Positions 11,943-24,900 of a DNA stretch of 64,000 nt are shown here, piece after piece (within the stretch, counting starts at the first letter, position 1; every line of letters begins with the position of its first letter). A program made the translations under genes and the position numbers. The notes beneath the pieces are model-generated. The model saw nothing but the letters and a program-made list of their open reading frames with translations, was not told the origin of the DNA and searched no databases. Origin of the DNA: Populus alba (Eukaryota; Streptophyta; Magnoliopsida; Malpighiales; Salicaceae); assembly GCF_005239225.2 (NCBI RefSeq), contig NC_133287.1, positions 10,769,493 to 10,833,492 on the forward strand, given 5' to 3'.

Positions 11943-13582
11943 ATGGATGATCATTCATAAATGTATCGAGATTTACTCAAAGGGTTGTATAGGATGGGTT
12001 ATTGTAATGTGGTTGAGGGTTTTATGAATTACACATTATCTAATCCGAGAAATATTAGTAGGGACGATATTAGATGTTCATGTACTAGGTGAAAAAATAA
12101 AATGTTTCTCGTTTCAGATGTTGTATCCATTCATCTTCTACAAAAGAGTTAATGGAGAAATACTTGTGTTGGTTTGGACACTAAAAACCATATGTTTCTT
12201 ACTAGACCATGGTAGAAATGACGGTTAGGTCAACTTCTAATTCTAACAACGTGCATAGAGTTGTAGATGACAATAATAATCCTTACAGAAATATGGTTAT
12301 GGATTAGATAATAATAAATCAGGGTTATACATATAAATGTTCAATCATACATGAAGAACCAAATACAGAAGTTGCAAGGCTTTTTTATCTTTTAAAATAT
12401 TTTGACAAACCATTATAGGATAGATGCACAAATCACAGTAAATTATTATTTATTGCACAAGTGTTTACCATCAAGTCAGATAATGGGTTGAGTAAAGTAG
12501 GTTACGAAAGAATTATCGAACAAGAGAGAAGCATTTTACTTAAAGGGAATAGGCTGAAACAGAACTTTTATGCTGCTAAATCCATGTCGAAACCCCTTGG
12601 CCTAGAATACCATAAAATTGACATTTATCCAAACTTCTGCATGTTATATTACTTCCTAATCACTCATAAACACTAAAGGTTATTCATATCTTCAAAGACT
12701 TTTGAGCACATGACTTAGCATCATTCACATGATGCAGTGGATGGATTCATGGTGCGCCTATTTGATGGTGAAGCCTAAAAACATGTTAATAGGGTGCATC
12801 TTTATTTTTTAATGGAATCAAGGAACATACATCTTGGCTAATGTACATGCATATTCAATTCATTTGGGTCATTTGCTGCTCTTTATTCTTATTGGCTTGT
12901 GATACTCACAATTTACAACTTGCTACCGGGAATGTGTATGAGGCTAAAGTCCATGTTTTTATCTACAATCATACATGATCCTAATAGTTCAGGTCAAAAT
13001 ATAAATGTTTATCTTCGACAATTTATTGATGAGTTGAAGGAGTTGTGGTCATCTAGGACTTTGACTTATGATGTCTCGAGGAAAAAAAAATTACATGAAG
13101 ACAACTTTGATATGGATTATCAATGATTATCCTATGTGTCAAATGGTTTCTGGTTAGAGCACACATGTAAAATTATTATGTTCATACTGTATGGAAAATA
13201 ACAAGGCCTTCACGTTAATAAATGGTGGTAAAGTAGCTCCTCTGCCATAGTTTTGATGTCACGCACATTGAAAAAAACATGTTTAAGTTGTTCAAGATAG
13301 TAATGATAAAGTAACTATGAGAGATGATGTCTTTCAACTTAACGAGTTATTTAATCTGATCCATATTGAGTTTCTTCGTCAATTAATTTAGAAGAAAATT
13401 CAAATTTTCATGTTGCTGAGAATACTTTTATTGATGTTGATGTTAAGGAATTAAATGATGTTTTAAGAACCAGTGGACTTATAGAAGTCGATGAAGATGG
13501 GGACGAAATCAATGTAGAAAATTGCAATGGAGATGACGATGAAACAATTGTTAAAAAAGAAGAAGAAGACAATTCTGATTGA
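11943..13582 (+). pseudogene. TNP2-like CACTA transposase pseudogene of element B, deleted copy
   Basis: Opens with MDD followed by a transposase-associated domain (YCNVVEGFMNYTLSNPR, ISRDDIRCSC). Then comes TNP2 core: KSMSKPLGLEYHKIDIYPN, FCMLYY, FEHMT-HHSHDAVDG; then NLLPGMCMRLKSMFLS, INVYLRQFIDELKELW and TYDVSRKKK, which match well-conserved transposase blocks in order. Around 13,165-13,240 it reads KAFTLINGGK. Shortly afterwards it jumps to the acidic C-terminal tail (VDEDGDEINVE ... EEEDNSD, stop at 13,582). The span is 1,640 nt against 3,547 nt for the copy in element A, so the DUF4218/DUF4216 part is missing. Frameshifts and stops are frequent. Confidence 0.75.
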
Positions 13583-13764
13583 TTTGTGCAATATGATTGT
13601 GTAATGAAATTAACTATAATGTAATATTTCTATACAAAATTAACTTTAATGTAATGACAAAGATGTGAATTTATTATTACATAACAAAGAAACATTTATA
13701 TTTTATGATTTTATTATTATACATAAAAAATTTTTAAACTGATGGCATGTAAAACACCAACAAA

Positions 13765-14130
13765 TATATTGAAGGTCTAAATCCGTTAGAAAATTCTAAA
13801 GAGTCGGGAAACAAACTACATGCATTCCCACTGAGACTTATAAACGGAATCCCCAATAAACAATAAAAATACAAATGGAATCATCAACAAATTAAGTATG
13901 TTAGTATATTCTAAAGAGTTGAAAAAAATTACACTCCAATGCCACTTAAACATACAAATGCAATCACCAACAAATTAAGTTCATTGGTATATTCTCAATA
14001 GGTTGGGAACTATTCATTACAGATAACAATGTTCAATATAGATGGAATCACTAATGAATTATATTCATCGGTATATTCTTAAAAGGTTAAGAACTATTCA
14101 TTACATATGAAACTATTCATTACAGATTGA
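13765..14130 (+). repeat. Diverged short tandem repeats between the two genes of element B
   Basis: Four units marked by TTCTAAAGAGT or close variants near 13,795, 13,909, 13,992 and 14,077 (spacings 114, 83 and 85 bp). Each is accompanied by AATGGAATCACCAACAAATTAAGT-like text. They look like CACTA subterminal or internal repeats. Confidence 0.45.
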
Positions 14131-14469
14131 ATCACTAATACATTGAAAAGTCATAGTGAAATTTGGGGGGATTTCTAAATTTTTTTTAAATTAAAAATTT
14201 TAATTAAATATCATAGACAAAATCATTGATGAATGTGTTTAAAATATTAATATTTAATCTTCTACTAATAAATCATTAGTAAGAAACTCAAAATTAAATA
14301 ACCAGAATCCCTAACTTTAGAACAATAGTTTGTCTTTTTCTATCACTCATATGTTCCTCTTCTTATTCCTTATTATTCTCTTCTTCCCTGATTCCATCCT
14401 CATAGGGTTTAAAGGGGTTTTAGATCTTCGTATATCTCGGAGGCTATATAGGTAGAATTTATTCAACAA

Positions 14470-15294
14470 GTGATATATTATCATTTCATGCGATGGTCAC
14501 AATCCAATGTGGAGAATTGTAATAGGGAGATTCACAGTTCCATTACCATGCACACTAGCGAATCCATTCTGTTCATTTCACATGTGAAGTGGGTTGTAAA
14601 ATTCTTTTTTATTACATCCATTTTTAAAAAATTATTGTTTTATATGAATATGTTTAACTAACAATAATTTTCTCTTTTAGGCTATGGTTCTTAGACGCAA
14701 ATAAAAATCGATGGAGATTTTTTTAGAAACTCACATGTGAAATGATGATCGTTGAAAAAAGGACGCAACAACTAATGGATAACCGAGCTTAAAAGTTCTT
14801 AGTATGTTTGATTTCAACAATTTCATTTCTTAAGTTATTATTTTCACATAATTATGAATTTTTTTAAGGAAACACATAACACGCAATTGTAGGAGAGAGA
14901 TGGGGGCAATCCTCTCGCCCTATCTAAAACTCAATTTGAAATTATGGTTGGAGGCAGAATTGTGAGGTGGACTTGATATAAATAAGGTTTATGGTATCTC
15001 AAACTCTACAACTAAGTACTTGTAAACAACTTGAAGTGTTTCAATTGTTGGATGCTCATAATCAGTTCCAAGCACTCAAACTTTAGAGTTATAGGCAATT
15101 TTAAATTGAGAATTTGAAGTTTGGATGATCCATCTTACTGTTGAGACAGAAAACTCAGTGCTAAGATGGCTAAACTCTGACAATTGTACATGGAACTTAA
15201 ATCACATATAAGTGGTACATGTGCTCCCTTTTATCGCCTCTTGGTCTCAGAGAAGACTCGCCTCCTCCTCCTCCAACCCCTCTTTGCTATATGA
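14470..15294 (+). pseudogene. Transposase_24-type remnant of element B
   Basis: Reads HFMRWSQSNVENCNREIHSS and MHTSESILFISHVKWVV (14,485-14,600), an intron-like AT gap, then MEIFLETHM and NDDR around 14,711-14,760, matching the ELFVETHMQSQDRQK block preserved in element C. The rest decays into stops until a CTCCTCCTCC (proline-codon) tail near 15,270. It is the plus-strand counterpart of 3,485-4,330. Confidence 0.55.
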
Positions 15295-15772
15295 ATTGTA
15301 TTTGAATTGATAAATTTTTAAATTTATAATAAATATTTGATTTAATTTTAATTTTATTATTTTCTACTCTGTTTATTAGATTAAATTTTTTTTTAATAAA
15401 ATTACCAACAGTCCTTACCAATGGATTAAATCCGTTGATATATTTTAGAGAATTAAAAAATAATTATTGGAAATGCCACTAACACTATTTAATCACCAAT
15501 GATTTAATTATGTTTGTAATGTTAAAAAAATTACCGATAAAATTAAAAACGGTTTTTTATGTCTGTGATATGTCCTATTTATCAAAGGAGATACTGACAG
15601 AATAAAGGGAGTAAATTTTTTGGTATGGTGTGTTTTTTTTATTTGTAAATTCATCGGTAATTATATTATTGACATAGTGACCAACAGAATATAAATCATC
15701 CACGATAAGTTTTCCAATAAACAATAATTGTTTGTGAGTTCGTCGATAAAAGTTGGGCCAACAAAATAAGTG

Positions 15773-17470
15773 TTTAACTACTAACAAAATATTATTTCTG
15801 TAAATTACAAAATTATGGTAATAACATTAATAGAGAAATTAAATCTCCCAGGTCTTGCTACCTATAAATGACTCCGACCAATCTTTTTCTTCTGCAAAGT
15901 TACCATTCTAGCTCAATTGATTTAATTTTTTAATTTTTTAATTTTTCTTTGGTATGATGGAGATTTAAGAATTTGAAATCATCATTTGTCATTGCCTTCA
16001 TGATGAGAGAGAATCATAGAAAAGAATTGAAAGAGGAAACATGCTGAAATAAAAATCATACTAGGGTTTTTGTTATTATATATACGAGTTGTTTTTTCGT
16101 TCATATTTAAATATCACTTTAACCTAAAATATAAAAGAATGAATACAGGATATGGCATTTGAATAATTTTGAGGGAGGAAAGTGGTCACTTGTAAGACAT
16201 ATAACCCTTTCCATTTAAGATTCAAGAAATAAAATAGCATATCAATTTTATTATACTAAATAAAATAAAAATATATCATTATTTTCATAGTACTTCTAGA
16301 GAAATTAGAATTTGATGTAGTGTATAATAATCTTCTAAGCAACGGCTAGCCATTTTAATAATTTAGTCAATAAAGAAAACACTTTAAAGTTTTCTAATCC
16401 AGGCCATCTATGTAGAAATTCATTCCATCTTATGCATACATATGAGTTTGAGCCACCATAAAACAAAGAATGAACGAGGTGTCCACTCTTAAATTTCATT
16501 GATGAACATTCCAAAATAGTTGATCGGTATCAATTTCTTCCTTTCAACTAGAAATAACCACCATACCTTTATCCAAAAAAAAAAATATATTGATAAGATC
16601 TACATCCAAGATCAAGATCCAAAAGTTGACACATAGATTTACATCCAAGATCAAGATCTACAAACACACACACACACAAAAAACAAACATTTAATCTTAA
16701 ATGATGAATAAAAATAAAAGAAAAAGAGGCTACAATCGGTGAGAACCACCACCGATGTTAGTTAGGTGATTGCTCTAGAAAATACCAAGTTTTAAATTCT
16801 TTTTAAAGAGAAATAAATCACTTATTATTTCTAATTCATTTAACTTTTATTATTCTTTCAAATACGTATTTATGTGTGTGAGACCACATCATGCATTGAT
16901 TAAATATTGTAAAATAAGCTTTTTAAATACCCTATAGGTAATCAACTAAATATGTCCTTATATTTTAAATCTAGTCTCCAATCAATTCCTATAGTTTTAA
17001 TTGCTTTCAATAAATCCTTATTATATTTTATATATTCTTTCTCCAATCTATAATCTTAGTTAATATTTTTATACAAACTCACCCTCATATGTGAAATTTA
17101 AATCACATAATGTATTAAAAAAATGGCAATGAAAAAAAGCAAGTTTTAACATCATAAGGTAAAAAAATATTTTTGTAATAAATTAGGCGGGGGTTTTAAT
17201 TTCTCGAGAGAGTATATTTTCTTAGCTCTCATGAAAATATCTATTAGAATGATAAATTGTAAAATAAACTAAAATATAAAAATTGATTAGAAGCACTCGC
17301 ACTTATAGGTATAGATTGAAGACTCTAAACTTAAAATATAAGAACATGTTGAGCTAATTCATCGGTATTTTATTTTGATTACTAAAACTTTATGAATAAT
17401 AAAAATAAATCAATAAAATTCAATAAAAAAATATTAACTAGAGCTTTATTATTGTTTTTATAATAGATTT
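15773..17470. other. AT-rich intergenic stretch, no gene seen
   Basis: No coding pattern on either strand. It contains ATCAAGATC-type short direct repeats near 16,600-16,660 and a CA run near 16,665. Nothing else could be supported. Confidence 0.5.
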
Positions 17471-17799
17471 TTAGGTAGAGTTTGGTTACTATGCCATGAC
17501 AAAAAGGATGACAAAAAAGGACAAAGATAATAGGGATAAAGGACATAAGATAAAACACGAGATAAAGATAAAATTGTGTTTAATAGTGGTGTACAAGATA
17601 AAATAATTATCTTTATATCATGTTTAGTTATGATGGACAAGATATGATAAAATATATAAAAAAGTTTATCTTACCCTTAATATGTAATAATATCAAACTT
17701 ACTAATTTAAAAAAAATAATTTTTTTTCTTTAGTTTATATTAAGTTTTGAAATTAATAGTTTTATAATAACATTAGTTATAAAATCAAGATTGACCAGG

Positions 17800-18530
17800 T
17801 GGGTCGACCCATGACCGAGGAGACCAAGGATCTAGACTGGTTTGAGATAAAAAAAAAAAAAAAAAAAAAACTAGAGGAAGCCTTCACCCAATTTAGCTTA
17901 GTCAAAAACCTGGGTCAACTTGTAACCCATTTGACCCAATATAAAACACGAGTCAAAAACTTGAATTTTATTTTCAATTTTTTTTGGGTCAAAGCAGATT
18001 TAAGACCTAGACTAGTTTGAGTTAAAAAAAAAAAAAAAAACTAGAGGAAGGATTGACCCAATCTAACCCGGTTAAAAACCTGGGTTGACTTCTGACCTAT
18101 TTGACCCGAAATAAAACACGAGTCAAAAACTTGTAGACCTTTTTTTTTTTTGAATTTTTTTGGGCCAAAGTAGACCTAAGGCCTGGACTAGTTAGAGTTA
18201 AAAAAAAAAAATAGAAGAAGGATTGACCTAATCTATCCTAGTAAAAAATCTAGGTTGACTTGTGACCGATTTAACCCGAGATAAAACACAAGTCAGAAAC
18301 TTATTGACTTTTTATTTTTATTTTTTTAGGTCAAAGTAGACCTAGCGCCTAAATTAATCTAAGTTTTTTTTTTAAAAAAAAAAAACTAGATGAAGGATTG
18401 ACCCAATCTAGCATAGTCAAAAACTTGGGTTGGACATAAACTTATGTCCCATTTGACTTAAGATAAAACACAAGTAAAAAACTTGTTGATTTTTTTTTTT
18501 TTTTTTGGATCAAAACATGGTTTTTTTTAA
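17800..18530 (+). repeat. Tandem array of about 170-bp units inside the Harbinger-like element
   Basis: Four units. Each begins with a variant of GACCTAGACTAGTTTGAGTT (near 17,829, 18,004, 18,182 and 18,347), then a poly(A) run, ACTAGAGGAAGGATTGACCC, CTGGGTTGACTTGTGACC and ATAAAACACGAGTCAAAAAC. Spacings are 175, 178 and 165 bp. Divergence increases toward the right. Confidence 0.8.
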
Positions 18531-18544
18531 TATTTTTTTAAAAT

Positions 18545-19090
18545 TGTTTTCAATAAACTCGAATTGACACTTTTGACTTGTGACTCAGGCCTTGACTTGA
18601 ATATACTCTCGAGTCATGCTTTAAAGCTATGATAATAGTTATTTTTATCCATACATTAACCCGGATCAACTGGTTTGACCCTCTCGACCTGTGATATAGG
18701 CCTTTCCACTGATTCAACCCCCAAGTTAAGTTTTAAAATTATGATAATAATCATTTTATATCCTTACATTAACCTGGTTAACTTGGGTTGACCTTCCTAG
18801 GTTATGACCTAGACCTTGCCTTGGTTGACCCTCGAGTTTGGTTTTTAAATTATGATAATAACAACTTTTATCTTTATATTTACTTAGGTCAATGGTCAAC
18901 CAAATTTGTGACCCGGGTTGACCTCTAAGTCGAGTTTTAAAACTATGAGAATAATCATTTTTATTATTACATTGACTCGGGTCAACTCAAACTGACCTTC
19001 TTGACTCATGATTCAAGCCTTACCTTAGATTAATCATCATGTTGGTTTTTAAAACTATGATAATAATTATTTTTATCCTTATATGTCTTA
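18545..19090 (+). repeat. Second tandem array of about 106-bp units with GGGTTGACC motifs
   Basis: Five units marked by CTATGATAATAATCATTTTTAT-like boxes near 18,628, 18,737, 18,850, 18,943 and 19,053, alternating with ACATTAACC-GGTCAACT-GGTTGACC text. Period is about 93-113 bp. It is adjacent to the first array and shares TTGACC/GGTCAA words with it. Confidence 0.7.
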
Positions 19091-20536
19091 GGTTGACAAG
19101 TTTGGAATTGAGAGTTTCTTACAAAGATATTTTATGAATAAAAAAAATAAATATTGTCTCTAGAAACATGTCCCTTACATATCTTATGTGTTTGAAAGTA
19201 CATAAATTCACTCTGAAATTATGCCAGATATAAATTTATTTTTATGTCTGTTTCTTTATTTCTTTAATCAAATATATTTTTGTCTCCACTATCTCTATTT
19301 CTTCTATCCTAAAACAATAAACAAACACTACCTTAGTTATCTTTTTATGTTATCTTTAACTCCTTAAGAAAAAAATTATTTATAATTTTTTACAAGATTT
19401 ATTAAATTAAAAAGGACTTCTTAGTTAAAAGGTAAAATAAAACTTATATTTGTATCTATATTTTTAATATTTATCTTGCCTATATTAAAAAAGTATCTCT
19501 TTAAAATAAAATAAAAGGATTTGTATAGTTTACAATTCTAATATAATAATGTTATATATATATATATATATGTTTTATTGATTTTTATTTTATTATTAAA
19601 TTAATTATAATAGTTTTATAAAACTTCCTAAATATAAACAACTCCTTACCTAAATCTTTAAAATGAATGCATATTTTAAGATTCTTAATTTTTTTAAAAA
19701 AAAAACTAGGTGACAACTCTATTTTTCTAATTTTCCTTTTTCTTTGGCTACATCTTGGGTTGAGGTGTATAGGCTAAGATGTAGGCTTCATTGTTCTTAT
19801 AAGAACAAATCCCCTATAAGAACATAGGACCCTTTATCAATAACATAGGAAATGAAATAATATGCAAGAAGAAGAAATATAATGAATGTTAAAGGGAATG
19901 TGTGATTGAATAAATTGGTGTTAAATCCATGAATAACTTTGAACTGCCTTAACTTGTCTGACTTGGTTTGAATGTTTTACTTGATGACCAAATATATTAA
20001 TAAACCTTGATCATGTCAACTTACCTTATGGAGTGTGGAGAGTGGTGTTGTAAATATTTTATGGTGCGTAAAGTTATGATTGAGAGTTACCTAGTGGTAA
20101 ATGGAGAAAAATAAATATTGTTGTTGGGGATGTTAATACTCATCATTAGTTTGTGGTGGTTATTGTGCCCTTGATGGAAGGGTTAATAGTTTTGCTCTAC
20201 ATAGAGAGTTTGTGTCGAAATGTATACATTTGTGCATCAAGCTTGCACATATAATTTGTGCACGTGAGGAGTGTGTGCACTAGTGGATGAAGATGCGTGA
20301 CCTTTTAAAAATTAGAAATACACTTAGGTATGTGTTGGGATAGATATTTGTTGGGATAGATATTGGATAGTTTGAGGGGAGTCAAAGTGGGTGAGAAAAA
20401 GATCGTTCAGGCCTAACCTAAACAACTATATTTTTTTTTCTTTTTGAATTTTAATTTTTATGCTCCATCACCCCTCATAACAAGGATAGGTAACAACAAG
20501 TTAAAATCTTGCTTGGTAGTGCATTAATCTACAAAA

Positions 20537-20740
20537 ACCTCGTTTGGGAACGCAGTTGAAACTGCGTTTCCCAAAAACTTGAATATTTTTATTTAAAATT
20601 ATTTTTTATATTTTTGAATCGTTTTGATGTTTTAATGTCATAAATAATTTTTAAAAAATAAAATAAAAAATTATTTTAATATATTTATAAGTAAAAAACA
20701 CTTTAAAAAGAAACTATTACTACACTCTTAGATACCTCCA
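20537..20740. repeat. MITE-like element with hairpin left end
   Basis: Begins CGTTTGGGAACGCAGTT followed immediately by AACTGCGTTTCCC, giving a near-perfect hairpin with one bulged T (20,546-20,572). It continues with ATTTTTGAATCGTTTTGATG and an A-rich run, then ATTATTTTAATATATTT, AAACACTTTAAAAAG and a C-rich right end near 20,738. The order of motifs matches a family I recall as abundant in poplar. A related decayed copy is at 866-1,062. Confidence 0.6.
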
Positions 20741-21875
20741 AAATAAATTAGTCACGGTGAACAAATCCCTCCATGTGAATGTACCAAGGACGGAAGAAGT
20801 AATATTTATCTCTCGGAATGCCAAGAGTAGCAAAGGGTGTGGTAAACAAAATATTTATTTTTGATAATGCAAAATCCATAATTGATTGATTCCGGGTTCA
20901 AGAGATAGTTATTTGAAAACCATTATATTACACATTTTTTCTAGTGGTCCATACTTTGTATTGGGAACCAAATTACGCTTAGATTATGATCTTTTGGGTT
21001 ACAGGGATTATTTTTCTTTATTATTTTGGTCCCATATTTGAGAATTTCATAAAAGTGGTCCCTTTAGCACTACTAGCAAATTTAATTGTTTATGTAGAAA
21101 TTATGCAGCTTTTCTACTTCTTAAACAAAATTCTCCTGGGACCATGATGCACAGCCAGCTCCTCTAGGATTAAAATACTTATGTAGAATTACCTCGTACA
21201 GAAACTTTGCCCATTTTCATGGCAACGGGGTCCATTTCGCAAGTTCATAAAAAAGCCAAAGAGAATTCAAAATTAAATAATTAGAAATAATAAGGTAGCA
21301 GAAGGGAGGACAGATTTGTATGTGTAAATTAAAGGATATCTAATCTTTTTTATTAGACAATTTGCCATTAATAAATACACAAATCACAACTTTAATGGAC
21401 ATATCTCGAAAACACATCGAACATTAAACCCTATGATCCGATCCTATTCTGCCAGTGAAAGGGGGGATTTCTTCACGTTTGCCACAGTCTGAAAGACAAC
21501 TTCTCTCCCAATGCCTAATAATAGCATAATAGAGGTCATATAGGAGACATCATGGACTGCAAAAATGTAATCCCAAAATGTTCTACGTCTTTGAAAAACA
21601 CCCCTTCTGCCCTAACATTCTCAGAGGTTGCTGTCATGCAACCTCTGAGAATTGCACATAATAGAGCATTTCAAGCTCTAATATGGGTTATTGGATTCAC
21701 TATACGCTAGAGCATGAATTGTTTATATTGTTGATCAAAGAGAAAAAGAATTTTTTGGTGTTTTCTTTTGAAAAAAATTACTCTTCGTTTTTCAGCTTTT
21801 AATGGAATTATAACGCTAATGTTCAATTAATAATTTTTTTGAAATTCTGATATTTACATGTTTAAATGAATCGTT

Positions 21876-21908
<33 letters not shown>

Positions 21909-24900
21909 ATTGCAATTCTCATCGGAGTTTTGAAAGACTATTACTTGAAGACAATGATGTTTTATATATATAAAAAAAAAAACAGTAGTATATATTTATT
22001 ATTTTCATATACATGGATGTCATTTCTCAAATTATTGCACCCACAAAGGATAGATTCCAGATCTAGTTGCACTCAATAGTAGGATAGCAGTTTTTTTTTT
22101 TTTTTTAAGAAAAATAAATCAATAAATAAATAAGAACCAAGTGAGAAAGTAAGATTCTCAGCCTCTAATAAAGTGGTTCTATGAAACTTTACGAATTGCA
22201 ATTTCAGTGTGAAGAATCTAGATTAGGCATCCGTTACTGTTGTGCCCTTAATTCTTATAAACCCATGCTAATTTGTTACAACTTCAAGCCTTCAAAACAA
22301 ATCCATAAAGTTGGCATTATAAAAATAAAAAAAGAAATTCGATAAAGAAAGAAAGAGATATAATAAATTTGTCAAGCATAGCATATTACTAAATATCTTC
22401 TTTAATTAAAGGGTGATCTTATTCCCACTCTACTATTTATTGTAGAGATCAATATAACATTATTTGATGTGTTTCTTAAAACTATATAATTTAAATTATA
22501 AAATGACACCTTTGTATCCTTCAAAAATAATAAAAGAAGACTATAATAAATTATTGCTGGTATTTTTGGTTAATCTATAGTATATATATGACCTTTGACA
22601 CCCAAATAAATTGCTGTGCCGTGATTTATTGATTGATTTCTCCATGAAGTTTGCAACTTCCTCCAGCTTAATCCTAGGTTTGCAAGAAGAAATAAAATAT
22701 TTTAAATAGCTTCATATATATTTGAAAAACATATCCATAAATATCTGGAAATAGCCTCCTCTCTCTTTACAAAAATATAAGGAGATGATATTTTGAAATT
22801 TGATATTACATTGAAAACATATTGGTCTCTACAAAAGAAATAATGAGGTGGGAAAAATAAAAAAATACATTTAAGTTCACTTTTCAAATACAAGACAATG
22901 TGCTGTAACAGTTCTCTGTTTGGTTTATGAAGATATCCCTTAATTTTCTATGGAGAACTATGCTTTTTTTTTTTTTTCACCTTGACAAGGACAAGCAAGA
23001 GAGAATTGTCATGGTGGAAGTAAATTGTTAATAAATATTCTAGGACAGGAAAAAAAGTTAAAAACAAAAGGCTCATTTCACACAAAAGAAGAAAGGTGAT
23101 CGATTATTTCATTGATTCGAGTTTCAAAAAGATGGTCCAAATCAGGCATGCATGGAATAGAAATTCGAAAGCTTTATCTAGTTATAGAATAAAATTAATT
23201 TGTCATCCTTTCCAACGTATAGAAAATTCAGGACCCCTCTCTAGCTAAACACTTTATGCACTTATTGAGAGGGTTTTAGGCTAGGCGTGACCTTCCTCGT
23301 ATCTTTGCTATCAATGGCAAACCATGTTACTATGTGTGGAAACCTCTTTTGTTTTTCTCTGAACAAGTGAGGAAACCTGAAAACATGGTCATCTCCACTA
23401 GGTGGGTGAGGAATATCATTCCATATTAAATTAAAGACAGGTGGAACCGTGACTTCCATTCATATTGCCTTCCATTCAAGTGAGTGAAGTATGAGGTTCT
23501 TTTTTTACTTTTTATTGAACCACAAAATAAACTTTGAATATTGATGGAAGGGTAATATCCTTCTTAAGCAGATTACACTACACAGCATATATAGCAGGGT
23601 TTCGACAACACAGTTTGAGCGGATAATTACTTTAATTAATGGAAGAGGGAGAGTGATATTCTTTTTTTTTTTTTTTGAAAGATACATAAAATATTTGAAA
23701 AATGCACTTAAACTAAAGGATCTAATCAAGGTTTACAGGGGTGCAATTGTAAAAAAATAAAAAGTTTTAGAAGGTTGCATATACTAAATTGAAAAGATAG
23801 GCTGATCCAAATGCTATTTTAAGGCTAATGAATATAACATCTATGACCATCTTAGAGGCTCCCACCACCACCACTCAATAAAGAAATCTTCTTTATAAGA
23901 TTAAGTTCTACCATCAAACATTTACATCCTATTTGCTACAATGATGTTGACAACATCTTGTCTCCAGTTAGCCTCCCCTATGTTGAAAGATGAAGGATGA
24001 TTGGGGATTCATTAGGAATTCTAGACCTCCAAATCAAATGAGTTTTGTTTCTAATGGTAGATATACATCTCCTCTACATGATTTATGTTTACATATGACA
24101 TGTTTAGAACCTATGTTTAGCATATTCTTGTTATTAGATTTGATATGCATTTGTTAAGAAAGTAAGTTCAAAATAGTTTTGAATATATAATTTACTACTC
24201 TTTGATTGTTAAAAACTTGTAATTAGTATGTGTGAATGCCATTTTTTATGTTTTAAAGTTTATATTGATCAACTTTTTTTTGGTTAAATACATTGGTGTT
24301 TGATTTGCTTAGACCTTGCTCTTAATTGTCTTCTTCACATAATACTAAATTTAGTTAGGTTGTTGTACATGATAAAGATTATGAAAAACAAATGCCAAAA
24401 CTGATGTAACAATATTCAAGGAGTTTAGAAATGCACTGCTAGTTTTTGTTAATGATATATATGAATTCTTGTTTTGTTTGTGTTACATGTATTCTTTTAG
24501 TTTTGTAAGTTCTAGTAGGTTAGCATAAGCATGTTTGAAATAGTTTTGATAGGTTTAGGCTTTTCTTTTAAGGTTTTAGCTTGTTTATGGGTTTATGTCT
24601 TTGTTGGGGTTTTCTGGGTTTTCTTGGATTTTCTAGGTTCATGTTCTTGGTGTTCTTGCACCTAGATTTAGGTTTTCTTGTGTTTTGGCATTTTAGCCTC
24701 CTTGATAAGCTTTAGTTGAAGCTATAACTCATGCTTGATCTTTATATGCTAGCTTTTCTTTCTTTTATAACTTGTTTTGGATCAATCAATCCTTAGAGCC
24801 CTTGAATGTCTGGGTTAGGGTTTTTCACTATTAGATTATTTTGGTGAAGATTAGAGCTTATCGTTATTGTTTGTTGGATTATTATGCATTAGATCTTGAT

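Larger units (their letters stand above)
11127..15772 (+). mobile_element. Degenerate CACTA transposon B, internally deleted
   Basis: Plus-strand partner of element A. It starts with CACTATGTCACCC at 11,127, followed within 40 bp by ATCGATGGAAT, the same spacing as in the 3' terminus of A. The probable 3' end is AAAATAAGTG at 15,772. It holds a TNP2-like pseudogene (11,943-13,582) and a second-gene remnant (14,470-15,294). The promoter region carries a GA microsatellite near 11,380. Sequence around the start codon (11,580-11,990) matches the reverse complement of 11,080-10,680 closely, showing that A and B are the same family. No clear target duplication. Confidence 0.65.
17474..19332. mobile_element. 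PIF/Harbinger-like non-autonomous element with TTA target duplications
   Basis: Left end GGTAGAGTTTGGTTA at 17,474; the right end read on the opposite strand is GGTAGTGTTTGTTTA from 19,332. Both are flanked by TTA (17,471-17,473 and 19,333-19,335), the 3-bp target duplication of the PIF/Harbinger (Tourist) superfamily. Length is 1,859 bp. No transposase reading frame is present. The interior is filled by two tandem arrays, listed separately. Subterminal GACAAAAAGGA and AGATAAAG-type motifs recur near both ends. Confidence 0.65.
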
